From Enterobacteriaceae bacterium UBA5654 (GTDB lineage: Bacteria > Pseudomonadota > Gammaproteobacteria > Enterobacterales > Enterobacteriaceae): 64,000 nt of DNA. The translations under genes were made by a program, and so were the position numbers. The stretch covers positions 573,813 to 637,812 of the forward strand of contig DIJC01000014.1 of NCBI GenBank assembly GCA_002421005.1, read 5' to 3'. The notes under the pieces are model-generated. The model was not told where the DNA came from and ran no database searches. It saw nothing but the letters and a program-made list of their open reading frames with translations. Shown here piece by piece: positions 35,922 through 44,430 of this stretch. Position 1 is the first letter of the stretch. Every line of letters begins with the position of its first letter.

Positions 35922-36694
35922 TGGATAACCGCCTCGCTCCTCTTCTCTCGCGCGGGGAAACGCTTTCCCGCGCGGAGTACCGCGCGCTGGCGCACCTGAC
36001 GGAGCACCCTCTGCTGGTGGGGCATATTACGGTGCGCGAACTGGCAAAGCAGACCTTTGTCTCTACCGCCACCATCGTGCGGCTGTGCCAGAAGCTGGGC
36101 TTTAGCGGCTACAGTGAATTTATCTGGCACTGTAAACAGCTTCTCTCCGGCACGCCGCACATCAGTGAACAGCCGTTCGGCGCCCAGGACGAACTGCCCA
36201 TTTTATTCGAGCGCTTTGTCGCTAATTATCAGCAAACCTTTCGTTGGATCAGTGCGGAAAAGCGCCGCCATTTCACTTCCCTGCTGCGCGATAAAGAAAG
36301 TTTCTTTTTATATGGCGCGGGATTTTCTTATCTCTTTGCCGAATATCTGACTAAAAAATTACAGGTGCTGGGCAAAGCCGCGTTTATTTCCGGTCCCGGC
36401 GACAGCCGCAATATTTTTCTGAGCAACGCTGCGCGCTATCAGGTATTTATTGCCGTATCGCGCAGCGGCGAAACGGAGCAGGTGCTGGACAAAGCGCGAA
36501 TCGCCAAAAATGTCGGCATGACGGTGGTCGCCTTTACCCGCGCCTCCGCCAACAGCCTGGCCGGGCTGGCCGATCTTCACTTCGCGCTGTATGACGAAGC
36601 GGTGCATTTTGCCGCCGAAGCCGCAGGCATCACCTCGTTCGAATCAAATCTGGTGCTGCTGATTGATTTACTGCTGCTGGAGGCCACGGGGTAA
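35921..36694 (+). CDS. RpiR-family transcriptional regulator
   Basis: A 257-residue regulator with an N-terminal helix-turn-helix of the RpiR type (VRELAKQTFVSTATIVRLCQ, about 34-53) and a C-terminal SIS sugar-phosphate-binding domain (FLYGAGFSYLFAEY, AVSRSGETEQVLD, and VVAFTRA). The SIS domain suggests it senses a phosphosugar, most likely the product of the adjacent PTS/GH4 genes. Its ATG overlaps the sseA stop as TAATG, so translation is coupled to sseA. GlvR/MalR-type regulators of alpha-glucoside operons belong to the same family. The target site is not known. Confidence 0.9.
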   Translation: MDNRLAPLLSRGETLSRAEYRALAHLTEHPLLVGHITVRELAKQTFVSTATIVRLCQKLGFSGYSEFIWHCKQLLSGTPHISEQPFGAQDELPILFERFVANYQQTFRWISAEKRRHFTSLLRDKESFFLYGAGFSYLFAEYLTKKLQVLGKAAFISGPGDSRNIFLSNAARYQVFIAVSRSGETEQVLDKARIAKNVGMTVVAFTRASANSLAGLADLHFALYDEAVHFAAEAAGITSFESNLVLLIDLLLLEATG

Positions 36695-37144
36695 TTAACG
36701 CCGCAATTTAAATATATTCTTAATTATGCTTTTAGCGTCTTTATTTTATTTATAACCTTTTAGATTGTCTTTTTTGCTTTATAAAAGCAGGGCGAAAATA
36801 GAATATTCGCTACATAAATTAATGGACATCGTTAAAACGGCCAGCCTCAATAAAACGCCAAATCCCCTACCGGCAGAAAATGTTTGCCTCTCTGCTCAAC
36901 AGAATTGACGAGCACGGCGGAGACAAAACCAGTCACGACGCCAGACCGTTCCCTCTCCCGGGAGAGAGGGCCAGGGAGAGGGCAAAAAAATCGGCATCAG
37001 ACTTTCAGCCAGGTTTATCGTCTTCTGAGGCCCGAATCATCAGGCCTGATTTCCTTAACTGACCGGCATTACTCATAAAACAAGCGTTTTTTATGCTGGC
37101 CCATTTCGCGGCTTTTCCAGCGGACTGTATTGCCAAAGCAACTT
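36695..37144. other. Non-coding gap between the rpiR-type gene and sseB
   Basis: This is 450 bp without a credible gene. The left part (to about 36830) is markedly AT-rich. The middle holds a GC-rich inverted repeat (36951-36982). The right part has an AGGCC/GGCCT repeat near 37029-37048 and a CATAAAA/TTTTATG hairpin near 37074-37095, which may end sseB transcripts. Short frames here (for example 36880-37062) translate the repeat and resemble nothing. Confidence 0.5.
36951..36982. repeat. CCCTCTCCC-type intergenic palindrome
   Basis: CCCTCTCCC (36951-36959) is followed by two copies of its complement, GAGAGGG at 36964-36970 and GGGAGAGGG at 36974-36982, so alternative hairpins can form. GC-rich palindromes of this look are common in intergenic regions of enterobacteria. 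A run of seven A follows on the plus strand. A related palindrome sits on the other side of sseB at 37945-37969. Confidence 0.55.
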
Positions 37145-37927
37145 TTAAATAATTCGGTTCTGCTTAAAGTCGCGCAGGAAACTGCCCCAGCGCTTTTCAT
37201 AGAACGGCGTGATATGCGCCAGCATAAAGTGGCTGATGCCCTTTTCGCCTTCCGTGACCTGGCACAAATCAACCGGCTCATCGCCGGGTAAGGTATCGCT
37301 CGCCACGCTGCCTGCGGCGTGAATAATCTCTTCGATATCCCCTTCCGCTTCGATGCCAATCAGCAGATTTGGCTGCTCGTCGGCGTTTTCTTTTATCGAG
37401 CAGACAAACGCGCGCTTCACGGTTTTCAGAGTTTTAAACAGCGTGGTCAGAGAGTCGATCATCTGCGCGGGCGGCTCGGCCACTTCTGATAACAACAGCG
37501 AAGTGCCGCCTTCCAGCACCTGCTGGGTGCTGAGCGGGTTGCCCTCTTCGCCGATCAGATGGCTGATTTCACGCGGGGTAAACTCTTTGCCGGTGGCGAG
37601 CTTAGCGTTAAGGAACAGCGTCTCGCCGATAGTCATTTCAAACAGCGTGCGTACCGGCATGACGACAAATGCCTGCTCTTGCTCCTCCGCCACCGCCTGC
37701 TGTAGCGCCTGTAAGGAGGTGAAAAACGGGATCACGGAGGTTCCATCGTCTTTTTCCCAGTGCTGGAGATCCAGCGCGCTGTCCGCAACTACCGCTTCGC
37801 CTTCGGCTGCGGTGCCCGGCACCCAGACGGTTGACTCCAGCAAAGTGCGGAAAAAAGCCGGACGGTGCGCCGGTTCCGTCGCCGCCTGCTCCAGCAGGGT
37901 TTCTAATTCATTTTTTGTATCGGACAT
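37145..37927 (-). CDS. sseB: SseB (serine-sensitivity enhancing protein)
   Basis: Cytosolic protein of unclear function; the E. coli homologue enhances serine sensitivity when overexpressed. The ATG at 37927 gives 260 residues (E. coli 258) with the conserved start MSDTKNELE. The frame can be extended 16 codons upstream, but that stretch is the translated GC-rich palindrome between pepB and sseB. The C-terminus RDFKQNRII is conserved. It lies 47 bp downstream of pepB in the same direction. Confidence 0.95.
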   Translation of the reverse strand: MSDTKNELETLLEQAATEPAHRPAFFRTLLESTVWVPGTAAEGEAVVADSALDLQHWEKDDGTSVIPFFTSLQALQQAVAEEQEQAFVVMPVRTLFEMTIGETLFLNAKLATGKEFTPREISHLIGEEGNPLSTQQVLEGGTSLLLSEVAEPPAQMIDSLTTLFKTLKTVKRAFVCSIKENADEQPNLLIGIEAEGDIEEIIHAAGSVASDTLPGDEPVDLCQVTEGEKGISHFMLAHITPFYEKRWGSFLRDFKQNRII

Positions 37928-37944
37928 AGTGATCTCAGGTGGCA

Positions 37945-37969
37945 TCCCCTCCCCCACAGGAGGAGGGGA
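37945..37969. repeat. GC-rich palindrome between pepB and sseB
   Basis: TCCCCTCC (37945-37952) pairs with GGAGGGGA (37962-37969) across a nine-base loop. It is similar in composition to the palindrome at 36951-36982. No T-run follows on the minus strand, so it looks like a repeat or mRNA-end element rather than a simple terminator. Confidence 0.5.
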
Positions 37970-37974
37970 CAACA

Positions 37975-39261
37975 TTACTCAGCGGTTAACAGATTGGCAA
38001 TGGTACGCACGCCGAGGCCGGTTGCGCCTGCCGACCACTGCTCAACGGCACCTTTGCGATAGGTCGCCGAGCAGTCAATATGCAGCCAGCCCTGACGATA
38101 GTTCTCGACGAAGTGCGACAGGAAACCAGCGGCGGTACTTGCGCCAGCCGGATAGGCCGCGCTGCCGGTGTTGTTCAGTTCGGCAAAGTTAGACGGCAGC
38201 TGGCTGCGGTGGAACTCCGCCAGCGGCAGACGCCAGAACGGTTCGTTCTCCGCCTTAGCGCTTGCCAGCAGACGATTCGCAAGCTGGTCGTCAAAGCTGA
38301 ACAGCGCATGGTAATCATTACCCAGCGCCGTTTTCGCCGCCCCGGTCAGAGTTGCGGCATCAATGATCAGCTCCGGCTTTTGCGCTGAGGCGTCAATCAG
38401 ACCGTCCGCCAGCACCAGGCGCCCCTCGGCGTCGGTGTTCATCACTTCCACCGTTTTGCCGTTGCGGTAATGAATAATGTCACCCAGTTTGAAAGCGTTG
38501 CCGCTAATCATGTTATCCGCGCAGCACAGGAACAGCTTCACGCGCTTGTTCAGCCCGCGCTGGATCGCAAATGCCAGCGCGCCAGAAACCAGCGCTGCGC
38601 CGCCCATATCAGATTTCATTGAATCCATAAATGCGCTTTGCTTAATGCTGTAGCCGCCGGAATCAAAGGTAATACCTTTACCAACCAGGCAAGCGTACAC
38701 CGGCGCGTTTTTATCGCCCGTCGGGTTATAGTCGAGCGCCAGCAGCACCGGCTGACGGTCAGAGCCGCGTCCCACGGTGTGCAGGCCAAGATAGTTCTGT
38801 TCGCGCAGATCTTCACCTTTCGTGATGCGATAGCTCGCCCGCTCGCCCGCCACGCCGCACAGCAAATCGACCGCGCGCTGCGCAAGCTGTTCCGGCCCTA
38901 ACTCTTCTGCCGGAGCGTTGATAATATCGCGCACCCAGTCGATGATCTTCAGGCGGTTATCCAGCTCCTGCTGCTGGGCGTCATCCAGCGCCGCCCATTC
39001 TACTTTGCGGCTACCCTTCGGTCCTTTATAGCCCTGCCAGAAGGCCCAGCTACGATCCGCATCCCAGCCTTCGCCTGCAAGCTCGACGTGTTTGATGCCC
39101 AGGCCGTCAATTTTACGTGCGGCACGCTGGATCAGACCTAAATCGTCGTTACCGTTCAGATGCAGGGAAATGCCGTCATGATTAATACTGTAAGGCGCTT
39201 TTTCGCCCCAGCGCGCATCGGCAGGCTGGTTGCTGAGCGTGATTTTCATAGCTTCAGTCAT
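37975..39261 (-). CDS. pepB: Peptidase B (cytosolic leucyl aminopeptidase family)
   Basis: M17 aminopeptidase with two metal ions that takes part in cysteinylglycine and general peptide breakdown. The product has 428 residues (E. coli 427). The family signature NTDAEGRLVLADG is near residue 270. The metal-binding KGITFDSGGYSIK and DMGGAA segments are present. It lies 61 bp downstream of iscX, the normal end of the isc-pepB-sseB order. Confidence 0.97.
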   Translation of the reverse strand: MTEAMKITLSNQPADARWGEKAPYSINHDGISLHLNGNDDLGLIQRAARKIDGLGIKHVELAGEGWDADRSWAFWQGYKGPKGSRKVEWAALDDAQQQELDNRLKIIDWVRDIINAPAEELGPEQLAQRAVDLLCGVAGERASYRITKGEDLREQNYLGLHTVGRGSDRQPVLLALDYNPTGDKNAPVYACLVGKGITFDSGGYSIKQSAFMDSMKSDMGGAALVSGALAFAIQRGLNKRVKLFLCCADNMISGNAFKLGDIIHYRNGKTVEVMNTDAEGRLVLADGLIDASAQKPELIIDAATLTGAAKTALGNDYHALFSFDDQLANRLLASAKAENEPFWRLPLAEFHRSQLPSNFAELNNTGSAAYPAGASTAAGFLSHFVENYRQGWLHIDCSATYRKGAVEQWSAGATGLGVRTIANLLTAE

Positions 39262-39322
39262 TATATTTATTCCTTATAGCGCATTCGTGAAAACGGGCCG
39301 CCCGAAGGCAGCCCGTCAATTT

Positions 39323-39523
39323 TTACTCTGCTTCATCTAACCAGACTAGCAGAATCGCCTCGAGAATTTTTTCACTGGATGCGCTGGGATCGTCATCAAA
39401 CTCGTCCAGTTCGCAAATCCACTGATGCATATCGGTGAAGCGCACCGTTTTCGGATCGAGATCCGGGCGGCTGTCATACAACGCTTCGCCGATCTCGCGG
39501 CTGTCGGTCCATTTCAGTCCCAT
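39323..39523 (-). CDS. iscX: Iron-sulfur cluster assembly protein IscX
   Basis: Small acidic protein that binds IscS and iron and modulates cluster assembly. The ATG at 39523 gives 66 residues as in E. coli (MGLKWTDSREIGEALYD). An ATG two codons upstream would overlap the fdx stop. The acidic patch (DEFDDDP) and C-terminus LLVWLDEAE are conserved. It is the last isc gene, 2 bp after fdx. Confidence 0.97.
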   Translation of the reverse strand: MGLKWTDSREIGEALYDSRPDLDPKTVRFTDMHQWICELDEFDDDPSASSEKILEAILLVWLDEAE

Positions 39524-39525
39524 GA

Positions 39526-39861
39526 TCAATGCTCCCGCGCGTGGTTGATGGTGTAGCGCGGGATTTCGACCACCAGATCTTCATCGGTGACGCGCGCCTG
39601 GCACCCTAAACGGCTTTCCGGCTCCAGACCCCAGGCTTTATCCAGCATGTCGTCTTCGTCTTCGGTGCTTTCTGCGAGGGAGTCAAAACCTTCACGCACG
39701 ATGCAGTGGCAGGTGGTGCAGGCACAGGATTTTTCGCAGGCGTGTTCGACCTCGATACCGTTGCGCAGGGCAACGTCGAGGATCGTTTCGCCAGTCTCAG
39801 CTTCCAGAACTGCGCCATCGGGACAGAGATCCTGATGAGGCAGAAAAACAATCTTTGGCAT
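39526..39861 (-). CDS. fdx: [2Fe-2S] ferredoxin of the ISC system
   Basis: Electron donor for Fe-S cluster assembly. The 111 residues equal E. coli Fdx. The four cluster cysteines are in CEKSCACTTC (42, 48, 51) and LGCQAR (near 87). A conserved extra cysteine is also present (CHCIV). It is separated by one base from hscA and by two from iscX. Confidence 0.98.
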   Translation of the reverse strand: MPKIVFLPHQDLCPDGAVLEAETGETILDVALRNGIEVEHACEKSCACTTCHCIVREGFDSLAESTEDEDDMLDKAWGLEPESRLGCQARVTDEDLVVEIPRYTINHAREH

Positions 39862-39862
39862 A

Positions 39863-41713
39863 TTAAACCTCGTCCACGGAGTGACCTTTCAGCGCGCTAC
39901 GGACCGACTGGTCCATGCGGCGAGCGGCGAACTCCTGGGTTTGCTTATCAACATTTTTAATGGCTTGTTCTATTGCGTCGGTATCATTGCCTTCGGCGGT
40001 TATCCGCAGGTGAGCGGCCGCCTCCTCAATGCTCTGACGCTCTGCGGCGCTTAGCAGCGCGGCATCGGCAGCGAGCGCACCGGTCAGACTCTCCAGCACG
40101 CGCGCGGCTTCGACTTTTTGCTCCGCCAGCATTCGCGCCTGAACATCCTGCGCGGCATGGCTCATGGAGTCCTGGATCATGGTGGCGATTTCACCATCCG
40201 TCAGCCCGTAGGACGGTTTGACCTGAATAGAGGATTCGACGCCGGTCGATTTTTCCATCGCCGTGACGCTCAGCAGGCCGTCGGCATCGACCTGGAAGGT
40301 GACGCGAATATGCGCCCCGCCCGCGGGTAACGCCGGAATACCGCGCAGCGCAAAACGCGCCAGCGAACGGCAGTCCTGCACCAGCTCGCGCTCACCCTGC
40401 ATCACGTGGATGGACATCGCGGTCTGGCCGTCTTTAAAGGTGGTGAATTCCTGCGCGCGCGCCACCGGAATGGTGGTATTACGCGGAATGACTTTCTCCA
40501 CCAGACCGCCCATGGTCTCAAGGCCCAGCGACAGCGGGATCACGTCCAGCAGCAGCATTTCGCTATCCGGCTTGTTGCCGACCAGAATATCCGCCTGAAT
40601 TGCCGCGCCGATGGCAACGACTTTATCCGGGTCGATAGCGGTCAGCGGGGTGCGTGCGAAGAACTCGCCGACGCGCTCGCGCACCAGCGGCACGCGGGTC
40701 GAACCGCCTACCATCACCACTTCGCGCACTTCCTGCGCCTCAACGCCCGCATCCTTCAGCGCGCGACGGCAGGAGAGCAGCGTGCGTTTGACCAGCGCGG
40801 CGATCAGCTCATTGAACTGCGCGCGGGTAACTTCGCCCTGCCAGCCCGCCACGTTGACGGTAGTCACGTCCGCATCGCTGAGCGCGATTTTGGCGGCGAT
40901 GGCGGCGTCAAGCAGCTGACGCTGCACGCGGTCGTCGCTGCGATCGGCAATCCCTGCCTGCTCGCGCAGAAAATCCGCCAGCAGGTGATCGAAATCATCG
41001 CCGCCGAGCGCGGAGTCGCCGCCGGTCGCCAGCACTTCAAACACCCCACGGCTTAAGCGCAGGATCGAAATATCAAAGGTGCCGCCGCCCAGATCGTAAA
41101 CGGCAATCACCCCTTCCTGACCGGAATCCAGCCCGTAGGCAATCGCAGCGGCGGTGGGTTCATTCAGCAGGCGCAGGACGTGCAGGCCCGCCAGACGCGC
41201 GGCGTCTTTGGTGCCCTGACGCTGGGCATCGTCGAAATAGGCCGGAACGGTGATGACTACGCCGTCCAGTTCGCCTTCAAGAGATTCGGTTGCCCGCTCT
41301 GCCAGCGCTTTCAGGATATCGGCAGAAATGCGGATCGGGTTGAGTACGCCCGCGTGAGTGGCGATCATCGGCAGGCCGTTTTCGCTGGCCTGGAACTGGT
41401 AAGGCAAATGCGGATAGCGCGCCTGAATATCCGCCAGCGAGCGCCCCATCATGCGTTTAACGGAACTGACGGTATTCGCCGGATCCCGCGCCGCCTGCTC
41501 ACGCGCGGCATAACCCACGCTATGGCTCTGCGACTGATAATGCACGACGGACGGCAGCAGGTGGCGTCCTTCATGGTCAGGGAGCGTTTCTGCCTGACCG
41601 CTGCGCACGGTGGCGACCAGCGAGTTGGTGGTGCCAAGGTCGATGCCCACCGCCAGACGACGCTGGTGCGGCGCGGCGCTCAGACCCGGCTCACTAATTT
41701 GTAATAAGGCCAT
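39863..41713 (-). CDS. hscA: Hsp70-type chaperone HscA
   Basis: ATP-dependent chaperone that, with HscB, releases the cluster from IscU to target proteins. The 616 residues equal the E. coli length. The N-terminal nucleotide-binding domain carries GIDLGTTNSLVA, VITVPAYFDDAQRQ and DLGGGTFDIS. The substrate-binding domain starts near residue 390 (VIPLSLGLETMGG) and binds the LPPVK loop of IscU. It lies 14 bp after hscB. Confidence 0.98.
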   Translation of the reverse strand: MALLQISEPGLSAAPHQRRLAVGIDLGTTNSLVATVRSGQAETLPDHEGRHLLPSVVHYQSQSHSVGYAAREQAARDPANTVSSVKRMMGRSLADIQARYPHLPYQFQASENGLPMIATHAGVLNPIRISADILKALAERATESLEGELDGVVITVPAYFDDAQRQGTKDAARLAGLHVLRLLNEPTAAAIAYGLDSGQEGVIAVYDLGGGTFDISILRLSRGVFEVLATGGDSALGGDDFDHLLADFLREQAGIADRSDDRVQRQLLDAAIAAKIALSDADVTTVNVAGWQGEVTRAQFNELIAALVKRTLLSCRRALKDAGVEAQEVREVVMVGGSTRVPLVRERVGEFFARTPLTAIDPDKVVAIGAAIQADILVGNKPDSEMLLLDVIPLSLGLETMGGLVEKVIPRNTTIPVARAQEFTTFKDGQTAMSIHVMQGERELVQDCRSLARFALRGIPALPAGGAHIRVTFQVDADGLLSVTAMEKSTGVESSIQVKPSYGLTDGEIATMIQDSMSHAAQDVQARMLAEQKVEAARVLESLTGALAADAALLSAAERQSIEEAAAHLRITAEGNDTDAIEQAIKNVDKQTQEFAARRMDQSVRSALKGHSVDEV

Positions 41714-41727
41714 ATTCGCTTCCAGAA

Positions 41728-42243
41728 TTAAAAATCGAGCAGCTTTTCTTCGAGTTGTTCTGCTGAACTGCGCAGTTTATCGAGAAAACGCAGTTTACGC
41801 ACGGTATCCGCCGCCGTTTCCCACGCCTCGTTTTCGAATTGTTCAATCATTTGCTGCTGGCGTGCGTCGTACATTTTTCCCACGCGGATCATGAACGTCG
41901 CCAGCCGATCGCTGTCTTTAGCCTGGCCGATCTCTTCCAGCTCATCACGCAGTTCCAGCTGTTCCATCAGAAACGCGGTGTCGCGCACGGTGTGCTGCTC
42001 GCTGGCGAGATCGAAGCCGTGCAGTGAGAGCAGATATTCGGCGCGGCTCAGCGGATGGCGCAGCGTCTGCCATGCCTGATTAATGGTGGCTGATTTTTGC
42101 ACCGCCGCCAGTTGTTCCGCCGGGCTACCGCTGGCGAATTTGTCGGGATGAAACTGACGTTGCAGATCCTGAAAACGCGCTGACAGCGCCTCTTTATCCA
42201 GCGGATAGCGGGCAGGTAAACCAAAAAGAGTGAAATAATCCAT
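41728..42243 (-). CDS. hscB: Co-chaperone HscB (J-domain)
   Basis: J-domain protein that delivers IscU to HscA and stimulates its ATPase. The 171 residues match the family. The J-domain is N-terminal (MDYFTLFGLPARYPLD) with the essential HPD motif in FHPDKFASG near residue 32. A C-terminal helical IscU-binding domain follows. It is separated from iscA by 76 bp that contain a terminator-like hairpin. Confidence 0.98.
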   Translation of the reverse strand: MDYFTLFGLPARYPLDKEALSARFQDLQRQFHPDKFASGSPAEQLAAVQKSATINQAWQTLRHPLSRAEYLLSLHGFDLASEQHTVRDTAFLMEQLELRDELEEIGQAKDSDRLATFMIRVGKMYDARQQQMIEQFENEAWETAADTVRKLRFLDKLRSSAEQLEEKLLDF

Positions 42244-42261
42244 AACAATCTTAGGGTTGGC

Positions 42262-42304
42262 CGGTTAAAACAAACCCCACGCGCAAAGCATTGCGGTGGG
42301 GTTT
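42262..42304 (-). terminator. Terminator-like hairpin inside the isc operon (iscA-hscB)
   Basis: Arms 42272-42280 and 42296-42304 (nine base pairs, AAACCCCAC/GTGGGGTTT) continue into a five-base-pair inner stem (42282-42286 with 42291-42295) after a one-base bulge. The minus-strand sequence after it is GTTTTAACC. It could partly end transcription and give less hscBA-fdx-iscX than iscRSUA mRNA, or it may stabilise the upstream mRNA end. Confidence 0.6.
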
Positions 42305-42319
42305 ATTATTGATGCACGA

Positions 42320-42643
42320 TTAAACGTGGAAGCTTTCGCCGCAGCCGCACTCGTCTTTAACGTTCGGGTTGGTGAATTTAAACCCTTCGTTCAAACCTTC
42401 TTTGACGAAATCCAGCTGCGTGCCGTCCAGAAATTGCAGGCTCTTGCCATCGACCACGACTTTCACGCCTTTATCTTCGAATACGGTGTCTTCTGCCGCC
42501 GGTTCGTCAACAAATTCCAGCACATAGGCCATTCCAGAACAGCCGGAGGTTCTCACCCCCAGACGCAGGCCGAATCCTTTACCACGGTTGGTCAGAAAAG
42601 CATTTACTCGCGCGGCAGCACTGTCGCTCAGGGTAATCGACAT
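42320..42643 (-). CDS. iscA: A-type iron-sulfur carrier IscA
   Basis: A-type scaffold/carrier protein for [2Fe-2S] and [4Fe-4S] delivery. The 107 residues equal E. coli IscA. The three conserved cysteines are in SGCSGMAY (near 35) and the C-terminal CGCGESF (near 99 and 101). It lies 12 bp downstream of iscU. Confidence 0.98.
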   Translation of the reverse strand: MSITLSDSAAARVNAFLTNRGKGFGLRLGVRTSGCSGMAYVLEFVDEPAAEDTVFEDKGVKVVVDGKSLQFLDGTQLDFVKEGLNEGFKFTNPNVKDECGCGESFHV

Positions 42644-42655
42644 AGAGACCTCTGC

Positions 42656-43042
42656 TTATTTCACTTCACGTTTGCTTTTATAATCTGCAATTGCCGCTTT
42701 GATGGCGTCTTCTGCCAGGATCGAACAGTGAATTTTCACTGGCGGCAGTTCAAGCTCGTCGGCAATATCGGTATTTTTGATTGCCTGCGCTTCGTCAAGG
42801 GATTTCCCCTTCACCCATTCAGTCACCAGCGAGCTGGAGGCAATCGCCGAACCGCAGCCGTAGGTTTTGAAACGCGCGTCTTCAATGATACCGTCGTTGT
42901 TTACTTTGATCTGTAATTTCATTACGTCACCGCAGGCCGGTGCGCCGACCATACCGCTGCCAACGTTTTCGTCGCTGTTGTCGAAAGAGCCGACGTTGCG
43001 TGGGTTCTCGTAATGATCAATAACTTTTTCGCTGTATGCCAT
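42656..43042 (-). CDS. iscU: Iron-sulfur scaffold protein IscU
   Basis: Scaffold on which IscS-derived sulfur and iron form a cluster. The 128 residues equal E. coli IscU. The cluster cysteines are in PACGD (37), YGCGSA (63) and IHCSI (106). The LPPVK chaperone-recognition loop precedes the last cysteine. It is 27 bp downstream of iscS. Confidence 0.98.
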   Translation of the reverse strand: MAYSEKVIDHYENPRNVGSFDNSDENVGSGMVGAPACGDVMKLQIKVNNDGIIEDARFKTYGCGSAIASSSLVTEWVKGKSLDEAQAIKNTDIADELELPPVKIHCSILAEDAIKAAIADYKSKREVK

Positions 43043-43069
43043 GATAGTTTTCCTCTGGTCCTGAACCGA

Positions 43070-44284
43070 TTAGTGATGCGCCCATTCGATGCTGTTGATA
43101 TCCACGCCCTGTTTGAACATTTCCCACAGCGGAGAAAGGTCGCGCAGACGGCCAATGGAGTTACGTACCAGTTCGATGGTGTAGTCGATCTCTTCTTCGG
43201 TAGTAAAACGACCTAAAGAGAAACGGATGGAGCTGTGCGCCAGCTCATCATTCATGCCCAGCGCGCGCAGCACGTAGGACGGTTCAAGGCTTGCAGAGGT
43301 GCAGGCAGACCCGGAGGAAACCGCCAGATCTTTCAGCGCCATAATCAGCGATTCACCTTCAACATAGTTGAAGCTGACGTTGAGAATGTTCGGTGCGCCC
43401 TGCTCGAGATCGCCGTTAAGGTAGACCTCTTCCATATCTTTCACGCCGTCCCACAGACGGTTACGCAGACCGCGCAGACGCGCCATCTCGGTTTCCATTT
43501 CTTCTTTGGCAATGCGGTAAGCTTCACCCATGCCTACGATCTGGTGGACAGGCAGCGTACCGGAACGCATACCGCGTTCGTGACCGCCGCCGTGCATCTG
43601 TGCTTCAATGCGGATACGCGGTTTACGACGCACGTACAGCGCGCCGATACCTTTCGGACCATAAATTTTATGGCCGGAGAAGGACATCAGATCCACTTTC
43701 AGCTGGCTTAAGTCGACAGGCAGTTTGCCCACGCTCTGGGTGGCGTCAACGTGGTAGATGATCCCGCGCGCACGGCACATTTCGCCGATAGTCGCGATAT
43801 CCTGCACCACGCCGATTTCGTTATTCACGTGCATGATGGAAACGAGGATGGTGTCGTCACGCATCGCCGCTTCAAGTTCGTTGAGGTCAATAATGCCGTT
43901 GCGCTGCGGAGCGAGATACGTTACCTCAAACCCTTCGCGCTCAAGCTGGCGACAGGTGTCCAGCACGGCCTTGTGTTCGGTTTTGCTGGTGATGATGTGC
44001 TTGCCTTTTTTCTGATAAAAGTTGGCTGCACCTTTGATCGCCAGGTTATCGGATTCGGTCGCGCCGGAGGTGAAAACAATTTCACGCGGATCGGCACCCA
44101 CCAGCTCGGCAATTTGATTACGGGCGATATCAACCGCCTCTTCCGCCTGCCAGCCAAAACGGTGTGAACGCGAGGCTGGGTTACCAAAAGTTCCGTCTAA
44201 GGTCAGGCACTGCATCATTTTCTCGGCAACACGCGGGTCCACCGGCGTGGTTGCGGAGTAGTCGAGATAAATCGGTAATTTCAT
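43070..44284 (-). CDS. iscS: Cysteine desulfurase IscS
   Basis: PLP enzyme that takes sulfur from cysteine for Fe-S clusters, tRNA thiolation and other uses. The ATG at 44284 gives the E. coli length of 404 residues (MKLPIYLDYSATTPVD). Ten further upstream codons lack homology. The PLP lysine is in SFSGHKIYGP near 206 and the persulfide cysteine in SSGSACTSAS near 328. The 146-bp gap to iscR carries imperfect GC-rich inverted repeats, in line with the known separate fate of iscR mRNA after RyhB-mediated cleavage in E. coli. Confidence 0.98.
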   Translation of the reverse strand: MKLPIYLDYSATTPVDPRVAEKMMQCLTLDGTFGNPASRSHRFGWQAEEAVDIARNQIAELVGADPREIVFTSGATESDNLAIKGAANFYQKKGKHIITSKTEHKAVLDTCRQLEREGFEVTYLAPQRNGIIDLNELEAAMRDDTILVSIMHVNNEIGVVQDIATIGEMCRARGIIYHVDATQSVGKLPVDLSQLKVDLMSFSGHKIYGPKGIGALYVRRKPRIRIEAQMHGGGHERGMRSGTLPVHQIVGMGEAYRIAKEEMETEMARLRGLRNRLWDGVKDMEEVYLNGDLEQGAPNILNVSFNYVEGESLIMALKDLAVSSGSACTSASLEPSYVLRALGMNDELAHSSIRFSLGRFTTEEEIDYTIELVRNSIGRLRDLSPLWEMFKQGVDINSIEWAHH

Positions 44285-44430
44285 TGCTCTTAAACTCCGT
44301 ACATCGCTCATCAATGCAAAGGATCGGGCAATCGGCGGATGTTCAACCGTATTCGCGAGGGACGTATACCCCGGCCCGATCCAGAATACTTTTATCGCTC
44401 TGCCGCTTAGGGCGCAGCAGGCGAATTTTA

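Noticed and set aside
36880..37062. Short open frame between the rpiR-type gene and sseB
   Set aside because: It translates the GC-rich palindrome and adjacent non-coding sequence; no ribosome site or homology seen.
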